Shown here piece after piece: positions 47,204 through 58,799 of a DNA stretch of 64,000 bases (positions are counted from its first letter, which is position 1; every line of letters begins with the position of its first letter). The DNA comes from Heliocidaris tuberculata. Its lineage: Eukaryota > Echinodermata > Echinoidea > Camarodonta > Echinometridae. Under the pieces are notes generated by a model. That model saw nothing but the letters and a program-made list of their open reading frames with translations. It did not search any database and was not told the origin of the DNA. Position numbers and translations under genes: made by a program. The stretch covers positions 62,074,108 through 62,138,107 of the forward strand of contig CM046832.1 of the NCBI GenBank assembly GCA_025618425.1, read 5' to 3'.

Positions 47204-48540
47204 TTATCTTGAACGGTAATCAAAGCAGTGAATTCACTAAGCCGCTGCACCTTTTTAGCTGCAGGTCCAGATGGTGAAAAACCGAGGGGATGGGTTCAGA
47301 TTCCTCTCCGGACTGCGAGGGGTCCTTTGCCCCTCTTGTTTTTTTTTTTCTTGTTTTTTTTTCTTTCTTTTTCTTTTTTTCTGAGCCTGCAAACGAGAGG
47401 GGGGGGGGGCCTTCATACACCGGCTCCGCCCTGTTATCTTGCGTTTGAATCGAATATCTGCACATGACTATCCTGCTCTTTTTTTTCTTTCTTTCTTTTT
47501 TTAATGCATAAATGTAAGAAACGTTTCTGAAGCTGATTCCTTTATTTGGAGTGCATTGATCAAAAATGAAAGTGAATTGTTTCATGTAGGGTACATGAGG
47601 AGAGAAGAGAGAAAGACATCGCACTGAGCATTTATGATTGGTATGACTATAATGTACTTACCAGTGTTGGTAGCAGAGAGGGAATGTCTAAAGAGTTTTT
47701 TCTGAAAAGAACAGATGTTTGCATCGTTGTCTTGGCATGGCTAAGACCTGGGACATGGAATGAGAAATGGTATGGAGATCACCGTCAAAGGTCAAGGGTC
47801 AAGACCCTGTGTGACCCCTTGATACCATAATGTCATGTTTCTGTAATTTGCTTCTTGTGTCATACTTTAACTACCGTCTTTTTAGCGGTCACATGAGATG
47901 AGGGTATCCATAATTAGGCCTATATATAAAATTTGATATAGGTCATTTTTCTTATTAAAGAGAAATTAACCTAGAATGTTGGCCTGGATGGTAGGAGAAA
48001 AAATGGAGAAAGGGAAAAATCGTGTTTTTGATAAGTTTCCTTTTAATACACTTGTTATAAATTCATATAGGACCCCATGGAAAAACAGTAAATATGCAAA
48101 TACCACTTAAATGGGTTACCCGATATATCACGTTTATTCTAATATTGTTGTGGAAATGAAAACAAACATTGGTGATCATATCGTTGTGTGAACTTTGTGG
48201 TTATTTCTTTATCCACACAGAGTGAACAGAGTACTTTCATATAGTGGTCACTCTGTCGTCACACTCTTTGTGCATTTAACATAATGTAGTTAAACGCAAT
48301 TCAGAGTGATGTGTATGTTCCTTTGTGAAATTAACGTGTTTATATAGTACAAGAACTGAAAGTAAAGTCAATACAAATGTTCATTCATAGTCCCCCTTCA
48401 CTATGTTGACATATTTATGTACATTCAGGTCAGTGTACTTGTTCAACAGTTCAGTGGCTGTAGGATCAGCTACATAGGGGCAGAGATGGACAGTCACTTC
48501 AGTCAGACATACAGAGAAATAAAAATCAAACATCCTTACA

Positions 48541-48616
48541 CAGACAGACAGACAGATAGACAGATAAAAAGACAGACGAAAAGAAAAAAATTACAGACAG
48601 ACAAAAAGACAGACAG
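48541..48616. repeat. (GACA)n tract
   Basis: Imperfect GACA/GATA tetranucleotide repeat. Confidence 0.85.
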
Positions 48617-49539
48617 ACTTGGAATAATATGAAAGCATTAAAACGAATTAGTATATGCCCATTCTGAAATCACCCAGCGAAGTCAGGCAAACTTCATTAA
48701 AAAGACATTGTGGCATGCGAAACAAAAGGTAGTCTGCTGCCCGCTGCGCTACTTTGTGGCCAATAAATTCACCATTTTCTCATGAAAAAAAGACCCAAGC
48801 TCTTCAACGTTAATAAATTAAACATGTAAAAGAGAAGACTTAATGTGTGATACAACGTTATATTCAGTATTATAATAAAAAATGACAAATTAAATTTCCT
48901 TTCAACAAATTCTATTTTTCCTCTATTTTTATTTCATTATTAGTTCATGTAACGCTATTAATACTTATATGCTATCCGTATACTGTGCATCTTTCATAGT
49001 ATTATTATCTGATTTTTTTTAAAACAATCATCGCGGCAAAGAAATTAACAAAAGCATATTACCCGATGATTTCTCTAAAAGTATAACGCCAATACTATGT
49101 GTTACATGCACTTCTTGGGAAAAAAAGGCTATCCTTTCATTTTGCTTTTGCCATTCATATTTTCCTACTTTGCTCGATAAACTATAAAAAGACGAAATCA
49201 TGACAAGAAAAATGGAAGATTTCACTCAGCGAAACTTCGCGCCATCAATATCTGACTTTAAAATCTGTATCTTCGCATTAAAAGATTCGCCATAAAAACG
49301 CCTTATCAGTCATGAGTCAAGAAACATCCCGATTATCATTGTTTAAAACTGGCGATTTCATTTAATCCTTAGTTTTATTCTTACGAATTTTCATCGATGA
49401 AGCATTAGCGGTCAGTCGGCATTTATGGGACGGTATGTAAATGTAATGCACGCTGTGTATCATCTGCAATAACCATATCCTTTCTCGCTTCTCATTCTAA
49501 AGAACCAATCCTTTTTCTTTATTTCTTTGTCGTTTTTAT

Positions 49540-49780
49540 ATGCTTTTTCTTTCCATGAATCAAGCCCGTGTCCGTTGATGAGTAATTGAGCGAGCGGCGC
49601 GCACGGAGAGCTGCTATTTGGCCTTTAACAGACGACGTGAACTTACCAACGTTGACTCGACAAATAATGGTTTGCCATTTTTGGCGGGAACATTTCTTGA
49701 TCTTACGCTTTGAAGTCGGGACCAGGTGAACCAACGAAACGCTGACACTGGCTGGCAGATCATGAGGGATTACTGAATAT
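49540..49780. promoter_or_regulatory. GC-balanced block in the Hox3-Hox2 spacer
   Basis: Contains GAGTAATTGAGCGAGCGGCG, TTTGGCGGGAACATT and CAGGTGAACCAACG, unlike the AT-rich flanks. No repeat signature. The 71-aa minus frame has no known motif. Candidate enhancer. Confidence 0.25.
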
Positions 49781-50819
49781 ACACTCAGCTATAGTGCTTC
49801 CCCCTAGATTCGCGCTTTCCAAGATGCACAAGTTTACTTCGTCCATTGTTTTAATGAAGAAAGAGCCATTTCGACACGTCCTTGATGAATTATTGTTGTT
49901 CAAAGAGTATTTCATCATAGTTCTTGATCGATATCAAGGCCAGCCGTAAGATGGATCGATCTTACGACCGGCTTGACAGCGAGTTTAAGTGGGTCGAGTT
50001 TATATTTAAACTCCTGCGGTATCGAATTTTGAATTAATTAGATATAATCTAAGTTCGTATGGGAGAAATTCCACGGTTCTTTTTACTCAGTTTTCCAAAT
50101 TACGAAGAACTCTATATTTAGAGCCATTTTAATAATCATTTTGGGGAAAATATATATGATCATCGTTAGATGTCATCGAATAAATTTTACCTTAAGAGAG
50201 ATTTGAATTTATCTTATACATTTTTCGTAACTTGATATCAATTTACCTAATTGTGCTCGTCTTGTCACAGGCACCTTTCCTGATATTTGTTTATTGAATA
50301 CAATAATCTACAAAATTCTGATAATAATCTAAAGATGACAAAGCTTTTCAATTATCATCATCATTCCGGGTCATCATACTACTGTTTCCCAGTACCTAAC
50401 AAACGTCTTTTGCCTCTTCAAGGTCCTTCTCAGTGTACTCGTCATTCGGCGTGTGAAATTATTGATAATACTATAAAAATTACTTTGTTGATATTACCGA
50501 TATTCCGTTTGATTTATATTGAAGAGAGAATCGGAATGGGCCCGATTTTAATTTTACTCACGAACAGAGTATACAAATAATATTTTAATTAGGATAGACT
50601 CTCTAAAAGTCCGCACATGTTCTTTTGTATGACATTATTTCATTTCTCCTTCATTTGAATCTTTTATATGATAAACCTTCATACCCACTTCAGTCTTCGC
50701 GCTTCTATTATGTTTTTCTAACCTCATTTTTGTCTTTTTTCTTTCTTTTTTCCTGTTCAACTGAAACCAATTTCTCTCTCTTTTCTCATTTCATCTTCAT
50801 TTTTACCACCTCCATTTCG

Positions 50820-51000
50820 TCATTTCAATTTGATTTGATTTAATTTGATTTGATTTCAACTAAACTGATGTCCCCATCTCTAAAGGGAATACCGTCCTTC
50901 CTTGGGTCCTGCATAAAATCATCGTAAATTCAACAATTATAAATACATAGTACAAAATGCAACGTTAACATATGACATACAGGTGTACGTGTAATATAAT
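50820..51000 (-). mobile_element. LINE-like 3' tail, minus strand
   Basis: The minus strand reads GCAGGACCCAAGGAAGGACG, GAGATGGGGACATCAGTTTA, then (AAATC)n, the same arrangement as the tail at 29690 (conserved end followed by a short tandem tail). No ORF left. Confidence 0.4.
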
Positions 51001-51868
51001 TATATACATAATATATGTAACCATGAATAAGATGAAGATATGGTTTAAAGATACAACGAAAAAAGAAATCCACGTTTTCATGGCATAAGTAATAGCAATT
51101 GTAAAGCTAAATAGTGACTACACGATTGTCATTTTTACAAAGGTCAAAACTTATTAACATTCACATGCCTTGTGGGAGAAAGGCTTTGAATGATAACCAT
51201 GATACACTTCATAATGCCTTTAATATCATACCCCAAGCTGGTGTTATATCATATACTTAGGCCCATGTATATGTTTAGAATTACATGTCCTTCATTGCAC
51301 CTCAAGACTTCCGTTAGAAGAGTTTAATATGTAACCATTGTCATTTTTATTACCCTAAATTTCATCTCTTTTACTCTTTCTATTCCCATTTTTCATAATA
51401 TATTATATTTATCGTTTAGTATGTCTGTCCTTATCCTACCCTGTTTTTTCTACACAACCCTAGTAGTTCAAGGTAATGGATTTGTTGTATGTATGCACGT
51501 ATACCATGTATATATACGTTGTGGTAAATAGCATTTTGGAAAGTGGACCAGTTGAAGCATTCACAAACCAGCCAGATCGCCATGACTTCCCTCACTCAAT
51601 CATGGCCAGAACTTTAGGGAATTGAAATAAAGCAGAGTAAAAAAGAAAAAAAAATGTCGAGAGGAAGAGAAGCGTACATAAAGCATACCAGGCGAAGCAG
51701 AATTGGACATACGGGAAGAGCGGTGGGTGTGAGCTGTGCTACCCGATAGCCCCCCATCACACTGGTCTTTCACACCTCGCTACCAATATGACGGCAAATT
51801 ACACCAGATCAATCGCTCTTTACATGTTAGGAGCAGCGCGGAGTCTCCATCTAACACAGATAGTAACG

Positions 51869-51942
51869 CGCTCTCTCTCTCTCTCTCTCTCCCCCCCCCC
51901 TCTCTCTCTCTCTATCTCTCTCTCTCTCTCTCCCCCTCTCTC

Positions 51943-52009
<67 letters not shown>

Positions 52010-52115
52010 CTGTCTGTCTCTCTCTCTTTCTATCTTTCTCTCTCCCTGCCTCTAGTCTCACTGTCTCTTTTTTCCCCCTCTCTCTCTTTCTCTCTCTTTC
52101 TCTTTCTCTCTAGCT
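51869..52115. repeat. (CT)n-rich tract upstream of Hox2
   Basis: About 250 bp of CT dinucleotides with C-run (51889-51900), (TA)n (51994-52009) and TTTCTC interruptions. It ends about 300 bp before the candidate Hox2 TATA box. Confidence 0.95.
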
Positions 52116-52412
52116 TTCTCCTTTCTCATCTCTGCATGCCCTCTCTCATTCTCTCACACACACACACTCTCTCCATCTCTTCTCTAGTTCTGTCTCTCTG
52201 TCTCTCCATCTCAAGACGTTGTCCGTATTTTTTGTCACCTTCTGCTTCTTATGTCAAGAATGATATCGAATGTCCGATTTTCAGTATTTCATGTCCAAAC
52301 TGGGAATACAAAACAAGAAGGCACAGTTGATAAATGTGTACCAAACGCTGTAGTAAATAAAGCGTTTTACGACATCGAGCTGAAAGTTAAGCGATGGTAT
52401 ACTGCAAAACTT

Positions 52413-52420
52413 TATATAAA
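52413..52420 (+). promoter_or_regulatory. Candidate Hox2 TATA box
   Basis: TATATAAA followed by ACCCGCAC, about 290 bp before the ATG chosen for Hox2. If used, transcription would start near 52445 and give a leader of roughly 265 nt. No experimental support. Confidence 0.35.
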
Positions 52421-52711
52421 ACCCGCACTAATATGACCGAATTTTCATTACCTTCACAATTTTCTGCCGGTGCGTTAGGATCGTTTTGTATTTTTTGTAG
52501 CTCCAGATCATAGTTGATGAATTTAAATCATTTTGACAAAGTTTGATGCTGCTTCGAATTTTTCAAATAACTTTCTATCCAATTACCACACCTTTCTGTA
52601 AGGCAGTGTTCATCCGAGCTGCCTTTTATTTAGGAAGTACCTTGGGGCTAGTGGTAGCCCCCTCGCGTGGGACATCCTAGCCACGACAGGTGCGCTCCCC
52701 TAATCCATCAA

Positions 52712-53132
52712 ATGTTTCCCCGCCAACGCACCCCCGTCACCTTTCCGCTAACCTGCGAGCCAATGTTCGCCGCTTGGTCTGCTTTGCCGTGCGATGTATC
52801 TCCCCGAGCGGCAACCCCTCTTCCTACCGCAACAACAACAACAACCTCGCCCTGCCATCACACATCATCATCATCAACATCACTACCATCGTCATCATCG
52901 TCCTCATCGACTACCATTTCATCGCCGTTCTTCGTTGCATCCGAGGTTTCGCCGAGCTCGACATCCTGTGCGTACGCAGAAGGGGCACAGCGGGACGGGC
53001 GTGTCCTGAAGAGGGTAAGGAGTGGTCCCCAGGTGACGATCCCCTCCGTCAGACTTCCAGAGTACCCTTGGGTCAGTGATACCCTTCCCGTACAGATGGA
53101 CTCCAGAGGGAGGGATGAACCTCAAGATACAG
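52712..53132 (+). CDS. Hox2: Hox2 coding exon 1
   Basis: Encodes residues 1-140 plus one base. After [17 protein letters not shown] comes a Ser/Thr-rich region coded by imperfect ATC/TCA triplets (about 52830-52930), then [16 protein letters not shown] with the hexapeptide at 53054-53074. The start is the less certain end; the frame is open upstream to about 52640 without an ATG. Confidence 0.85.
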
Positions 53133-54634
53133 GTGGGTGTTTCCATGGTAACTCTCTAATGGTTCACAGGCGTTACAGTGGTAGAAGTGTTCTATTTTAT
53201 TGATTGAGTTTTCACCAAAAGTACGCCTTCTAAAAGATTATTTCAAAAATAGTTCAAATTGAATTTCAGTTCGGATCAATTCTGCCCATCCAACAGTTTA
53301 AATTGAATCCGATTCCAGTCCGTTATGTTCAATTCAGTTCACTTAATTTAGGTTTAATTCAATTCCGTCCAATTCATTGTAATTCATTTCAACTGTATTC
53401 AATTAAATCCATTTCATTTCGTTTTAATTCATTCTTTTTTTCCGACTCAGTTTCATCCCCAAAAGTCTTAATGGCTAAATCATTTTTTTAGATGACAGAA
53501 CGAGTCGAACAAATTATATGTAATTCCATTCGATTCATTTTTAATTGAATTTCAATCTATTCATTATATTTGCATACGGAAATTATGTAAACAGTGTATA
53601 TCTGTCGTTATGAAGCAGCTAAACTATTGTATACTTTGAACAGAAACTTCAACTTTTCTTTCAATGAGCAACATTAACTTTTGAAGCTGTGGAACAAAAA
53701 TTGTTCCATTGAATCATTCATATATTTGAACTATTTTCCTCTCAAAACTTCATGAGAGTTATTTATATTCTTCACTTGTTTTGTCGTGTGTTTGAAAATT
53801 TCATCTGACTTTCTACTTTTCCTTTTCAGTATGTTTCCTGAGAATTTGTTAAATCTCTGATTTTGATATTTATTACATAGGCCGTCTTCTTAAGTTAATT
53901 TTCAAATTTTAATATCTCCCTGTAAACCTAATTGTATAGTTTACTTGAAAGTTTCCATTACAATTCATTATGCTTGACTTCCATTCAACATGTTTAATAT
54001 CTAAAAATAATATGTCAGTATAAATTCATTGCAACTTTGTGGTGTGCCTCTTTTCGACCCAGAATGGAATAACAGATAAATAATTGATTTGTTGACGAAT
54101 TGAATATTTTGGTTATTTTCAGGCTCATCATCTGGTCGACGAATACGGACTGCCTTCACTACGACACAGCTCCTCGAACTCGAGCAGGAGTTCCGTCTCA
54201 ACCATTATCTATGTCGCCCTCGTCGCATCCAAATCGCAGCTTACCTTGAGCTCTCAGAGCGCCAGGTAAAAATATGGTTTCAAAATCGGCGCATGAAGCA
54301 GAGAAGACTCGAATGCAAATCATGCGGTGATGATAAAAGCCGCCCGGACCCAGCCACGCCCCGATTGGACAAGGAGCAGAAAGGTGATGAGAATCCACCA
54401 ATCAACAACAGGCTTAAGCAGGCTAAAGTCAGAGCTGCAGTATCAACTGATCTGATTGGACAAAAGTTTAATGTTAATGCAGCCCCGCCTCAGTTCGTTG
54501 GGCGTGGTGACAGCGGACCAATAGACGAGGAAAAGCAACAGTGGTATAGCAATATCATGCGTAACTGTGACGTTCTATGTGACTCGCTTCTTAACGATCC
54601 AAATTGTAAATCGGGCTGTGTCGTGCCAACATAA
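52712..54634 (+). CDS. Hox2: Hox2 homeobox gene, two coding exons (join 52712-53132, 54123-54634)
   Basis: Group-2 (proboscipedia/Hox2) transcription factor; the spliced product is 310 aa. The hexapeptide is LPEYPWV at residues 115-121, like the PEFPWM of Hox2 proteins but with a terminal Val. The homeodomain is residues 145-204, with the group-2 stretch [19 protein letters not shown] and [12 protein letters not shown]. Donor ACAG|GTGGGT (53132/53133) and acceptor GGTTATTTTCAG|GC (54122/54123) are both phase 1 and rejoin as Gly. The N-terminus is Pro/Ser/Thr-rich and does not show the MNYEFERE-type opening of vertebrate Hox2. The first ATG in frame is at 52712; an in-frame ATG at 52763 is an alternative, as is an unseen upstream exon. 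The homeodomain differs from the usual Hox2 at Q18, R21, L22, H24, Q33, Y37, E39, S41, I47 and Q56. Orientation and position after Hox3 support the call. Confidence 0.92.
53133..54122 (+). other. Hox2 intron (990 bp)
   Basis: Phase-1 intron, AT-rich. From about 53250 to 53560 it consists of degenerate AATTC/TTAATTC units (for example TTCAATTCAGTTC, TTTAATTCAATTCC), giving many TAATT cores. Nothing coding is seen; the open frame over 53303-53491 lies within this repeat. Confidence 0.85.
54123..54634 (+). CDS. Hox2: Hox2 coding exon 2 (homeodomain exon)
   Basis: The homeodomain is coded by 54134-54313, starting 11 bases after the acceptor. It is followed by [14 protein letters not shown] and a polar tail of about 106 aa ending GCVVPT, stopping at TAA 54632-54634. 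The tail holds six Cys (CKSC, CDVLCDS, CKSGC), which is unusual for a Hox C-terminus; no known domain is recognised there. Confidence 0.94.
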
Positions 54635-54723
54635 AAAAAAACCGTGTCGTTTTCATATCACTTTCCAAATAGTTTCCTTTTGAGTTACATTGTGTCAGTT
54701 TACTTTTTTCATTAGCTAACACA

Positions 54724-54813
54724 TTAAGTGTCTTGTAAAGCGCATATAGCAGTTTTAATTGATTATGCACTATATAAGTCACATTTTATTATTATTATTA
54801 TTATTATTATTAT
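54724..54813 (+). mobile_element. SINE 3' fragment in the Hox2 3' UTR
   Basis: TTGTAAAGCGCATATAGCAG and GCACTATATAAGTCACAT, then (ATT)n, resemble the GCGCTATATAA-(ATT)n tails of SINEs, as in the fuller copy at 55060. Starts about 90 bp after the Hox2 stop. Confidence 0.45.
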
Positions 54814-55059
54814 GTCTTGATATAGAAATAACAAATGACTGGGAGCCCTTTTTTCCCTCTATATGTGGTGACATTGACTTTGCATTAATAAGCAATCTGT
54901 TGACAATTACAGGTATAGTTTCATTAACAACTAAGTGAGGGAAAATTTTCACACGCAGGCCCAGTTCCCTAAATGACTTTTTAACAATTTACTTCATGAT
55001 TTCATGACCAACGTCTATTTCTTGTTAAGTAAGTTGGTATAAACTTTTTTTGTCCTACA

Positions 55060-55440
55060 TTCGGACAACTAATGATGCAAGGGCTTATACATGTATTGTA
55101 ACACTTGACTGGGAATGTGGGTTCGAACCCTGGCATGGCACTTATGCCCTTGAGCAAGGCATTTTATCTACATTGCTTCTCTCCACCCAGGTGTTAAATG
55201 GGTACCCGGTAGGATGTGAACGTCATTGTGGTTGGATTAGCATGTGTGCGTTTGGAAACAGGCGACTGGCTGGAATGCTCCCCAGAGGAGTGGAGAATGT
55301 GCACTGTAAAATGTGCAGAATCTCAACTGAATCCTGTAACCGGGGTAATAATGCTGTAAGCGCTTTAGTCGGTTACATTGTAGCTGGTAAGGCTCTATAT
55401 AAGAAACAGCTATTATTGTTATTATCATTATTATTGTAAT
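55060..55440 (+). mobile_element. tRNA-derived SINE, near full length
   Basis: The tRNA-like head has box B GGGTTCGAACCC (55119-55130). It is followed by GCCCTTGAGCAAGGCATTTT and TTCTCTCCACCCAGG-TGTTA, then AATGGGTACCCGGTAGG, GTAAGCGCTTTAGTCGG and TATATAAGAAACAG, ending in an ATT-rich tail. The central CCTTGAGCAAGGC...TGGGTACCCGG block is shared by many marine deuterostome SINEs. The 129-aa frame over it is not a gene. Confidence 0.8.
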
Positions 55441-55736
55441 TTACAATGACATATCCCGATCCATTTTATTCATGTTCTTTAAATTTTTCTCCATACATAA
55501 AATAAACGTTTCGAGACTATTCTAGTATCTTAAATATACAAATGAGAACAGCGCATTTGAAGGGAAAAGTGGAAAACGGACCAAAATTGTCCTCTTACAT
55601 AGCTTCCAAAGCTAACAGAAGAAAACTAATTTATCAATTTGGTCTTAGACTAACTAGATGAGGCAAGAACAGTATGTTACTCCTAATTTATGACCTTTAC
55701 AAACAATGTGTATACCCAGTTCTAACTCTCTTTTCA

Positions 55737-55739
<3 letters not shown>

Positions 55740-55770
<31 letters not shown>
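55740..55770. repeat. C homopolymer (~27 bp)
   Basis: The longest C run in the window, in otherwise AT-rich DNA. Confidence 0.95.
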
Positions 55771-55773
<3 letters not shown>

Positions 55774-56413
55774 ATAAAAATAACAAGTCGCCATATAGAG
55801 TTTCACTTTTAAGAAATTAGTGTGCTCTGGTAAACCTAATGTTGGTGTTGAAGATTTTGATCTTCATCTAGAAAACGAAAAGGAAATGGCCACAGAGAGA
55901 GAGAGAGAGGCTAAACTCAACAAACTTGCAGAAGATATCCTTTGAAGAAAGATTATAATTTCTTCATAAAATGTTACTAATTTTGGCATGTTTGGCATCT
56001 CCGACTTCTCTGACGATATTGCAAAACCAAACACCCTCATATGTGATGTGATGAAAACGATGCTGGAAGAAACCTCGTGTCAATGAAATAATACATGAAC
56101 TGGTTAAGAAAGAAATTCCCTTCCTTGTCATCAGAATAAGCTGATATGTAGAGCTTGCATATTCGTATTTTTTCACCTCTCTGTATAAATAATTGATAAG
56201 ACTCTTTAACAGAGTGTTAAAGTGATTATTACAATATTATTACATTTCAACGTTTTTACTATTTTCTTCTGAGTCAGAAAAGTCGAAGATATCTTTTCAC
56301 CTTTCTTTATTCCATTATACGAACTCCACGCAAAGAATAATTTAAAAAAAGTGTTTTCTTTTTAATGTTAAAACTGGTAGGATGATTGCGGGGGGGGGGG
56401 GATGGCACTATAA

Positions 56414-56448
<35 letters not shown>

Positions 56449-57595
56449 TTGCTTTATTCAGTCTTGTCTGTTTTATTATATGAATATTTTTACAATCTTA
56501 ATCAGATGGATATTACATTTTTATAATGAAAATATGAGAAACTACACAAATTGGGGAAATAAATCACTGATAAGAAGTGGGGATGTTTCCTATGTTGAAA
56601 AGAGATGTAGAAAAAATTATACTATGTATGTCTCAACAAATACTAGTTCGGCACATTTTAAGGCTGTGTAAAAAATAATCTACACCCTGGAACGTGTATA
56701 TGATGTTCAGATAGTTGGTGTAAATAATGCGGTCCGAGAAAGTCAAATTTGTGTTAATAACCTGGACTATGGCTGTCAAAATTCGAATCTTACAAGAACT
56801 TTTTTTTATCCATGTTTGCTTCATCCTGTAAAGCCATCGGTGTTCTGTCAAGACAGGTTATGATAATGAAGAAAATATGTTAATGAGAAATGCGTGGTGA
56901 TCGGTGCCCCCGTTTTCAACCCTTCGCGATCTTTAATTTGTTTATCATCACACGCATACTGCAACTCAAACTGACTTGATGTGTGCCAATGTATAAACAT
57001 TGTGGTATATAATGCGTGTTACTGGCTATGGTCTTATTTTACATTTCTGAAGTCTTCTCTTAATTTCAGTTTATTAGTGTATAGATGTTTTACAATTATG
57101 AAAAAAGGATTGCGATATGCAAAGTATTAATTCATTAATTTTTAAAGGAAAACCATATACATATTATGACAAATCTTTTAATTTTTTTAAGGGAGGACAT
57201 TTATTTTGATAATATACATGTAATATTTTCTATTTCCGTTCGCAAGTGCACGTTGAAAATACAAAGCAAAGCTTGTCGTATTTATGTACAAATTTCTCCC
57301 TTTTAGAAATACATGACTTCATTGTTCCATCGTTTTTAGTTTGTCAACATTGAAATCAATTATTGATGTAGTAAGATGGAGAAAATGTGATGATTTAAAC
57401 TAATAAAATCCAAGTATTTTAGTAGGCAATATATGCTGACATTTATTCCCTCCTTAAAATTTTATCATAAAAATCTTTTTCTTTTCTTGCTCTAACAAAT
57501 GTTACATATCAATCAACCAGTCAAGAAACATACGTCAAGAGTCCCATTGTCTCTTTTTTTTCCTCTCCCTTCTTATTCTCACCCTCTCTCTCCCG
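55771..57595. other. Hox2-Hox1 spacer, AT-rich
   Basis: G-run (56390-56401) and (TA)n (56418-56445). Nothing coding recognised. Confidence 0.65.
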
Positions 57596-57740
57596 TTATG
57601 CATCTTACTCTCTCTCTCTCTTTCTCTGTTATAACATTATCTCTCTTCTTCTCTATCTCTTTTACCTCTCTCTCTCTCTCTCTCTCTCTGTCTATCTATC
57701 TATCTATCTATCTATTTATCTATCTATCTCCTCTCACGTT
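57596..57740. repeat. (CT)n and (CTAT)n tract
   Basis: CT-rich, then CTAT tetranucleotides (57691-57730). Confidence 0.9.
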
Positions 57741-57849
57741 CAATATTTCTATTTATCCCCTTTTAGTCAGGATCCTTCCGATTTGGCCCCACCTATTTTT
57801 CTCTTCCTTCGTGTGGGCATCCGATTCCAAGTAGCCACAGATCATTACA

Positions 57850-58080
57850 GTATACATCCCCCAAGCATCAAAAGAATATAACACATGTCGAGCAATTAAT
57901 ATTGCATTGATTTAATAACAGAATGGGGTCCCTGCAGGAAAGAATGCCCCGCAGAACCGGCGTGTTTTATTGCTTTGGGGAGCTTGCGGAGAGTCCGCGC
58001 CAGCACTCAGAAGAGAGGAAAGCAGATAAACAATCCGAGACGGGAAAAAATAAGGCCACTGCTTGAATGATGTATGAGGA
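57850..58080. promoter_or_regulatory. GC-balanced block with Hox/PBC-like sites
   Basis: GAGCAATTAATATTGCATTG and ATTTAATAAC precede a GC-rich part (GGGGTCCCTGCAGG, CGGAGAGTCCGCGCCAGC). Candidate regulatory element between Hox2 and the expected Hox1. Confidence 0.25.
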
Positions 58081-58198
58081 AATAGAACTCATGCAACAAT
58101 CATACAACAAAACTATAAAAAATTGAAAACTTTGTTGGAACTACAATAAAAGTAAATGGAATACCAATGGCTATATAGAGAGACTGACGTATAGAAGA

Positions 58199-58295
58199 GG
58201 AAAGAGAGAGAGAGAAAGAAAGAAGAAAGTGGGGGAGAGGTGGAGGAGGGGTGGAAATGAAGAGCGCCAGTGATAGAGTAACATACACATGCAAA

Positions 58296-58337
<42 letters not shown>

Positions 58338-58430
58338 AGAGAGAAATACAGAAAAGCATGAAAAGACAAAGATACGGACGAAGAGAAAGAGAGAGAGGGA
58401 GAGAGAGAGAAAGAAAAAAGGAGAGAGATT
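58199..58430. repeat. (GA)n-rich tract
   Basis: Two GA-rich blocks (58202-58245 and 58299-58430). Overlapping low-complexity frames are artefacts. Confidence 0.9.
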
Positions 58431-58799
58431 GTGGGTTAAAAGATAGAATAGCAGAGGGAAGAAGTGATAAGAAATAAATAGTAATTTCCATGGGATCATG
58501 GAGGGGGAAGAAAACCAAAAGAAATATTAGAAGAAAATTAGATAAAATACACGATTACGAAATAAATAAGGAACTCAGTTCTTGTTTTTTAAAGCATGAA
58601 CATACAATAACACTGACAGAGGAAATCGTTAAAATAGCAATATTCAGACGTGTGTGCTGCTGTTCCTTTGCTATTACGATTGTTATTCTTTAATTTTATG
58701 ATTTAAATCCTCTGGGCCAGTTGATAGTTACTTTAGATCTTCTATATACTCTTTCTTCTTGCTGCAGTTATCCAACAACATTTAAAACGGAGCTACGAC

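Larger units (their letters stand above)
47204..51860. other. Spacer upstream of Hox2
   Basis: T-rich and G-run sequence (47339-47410), (GACA)n at 48541-48616, a GC-balanced block at 49540-49780, an imperfect hairpin at 49936-49975 and a LINE-like tail (50820-51000). No gene recognised; the frames at 47220-47624 and 50287-50843 are low complexity or without motifs. Confidence 0.65.

Noticed and set aside
51736..52330. 180-aa Ser/Leu-rich frame upstream of Hox2
   Set aside because: Translated (CT)n tract; not a Hox2 upstream exon.
34792..52400. An additional Hox gene or miR-10 between Hox3 and Hox2
   Set aside because: No homeodomain helix-3 motif (WFQNRR) in open frames there, and miR-10 is expected near Hox4/Hox5, outside this window.
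55060..55140. A tRNA gene
   Set aside because: Only the tRNA-like promoter boxes are present and the sequence continues into a SINE body with an ATT tail; no cloverleaf is seen.
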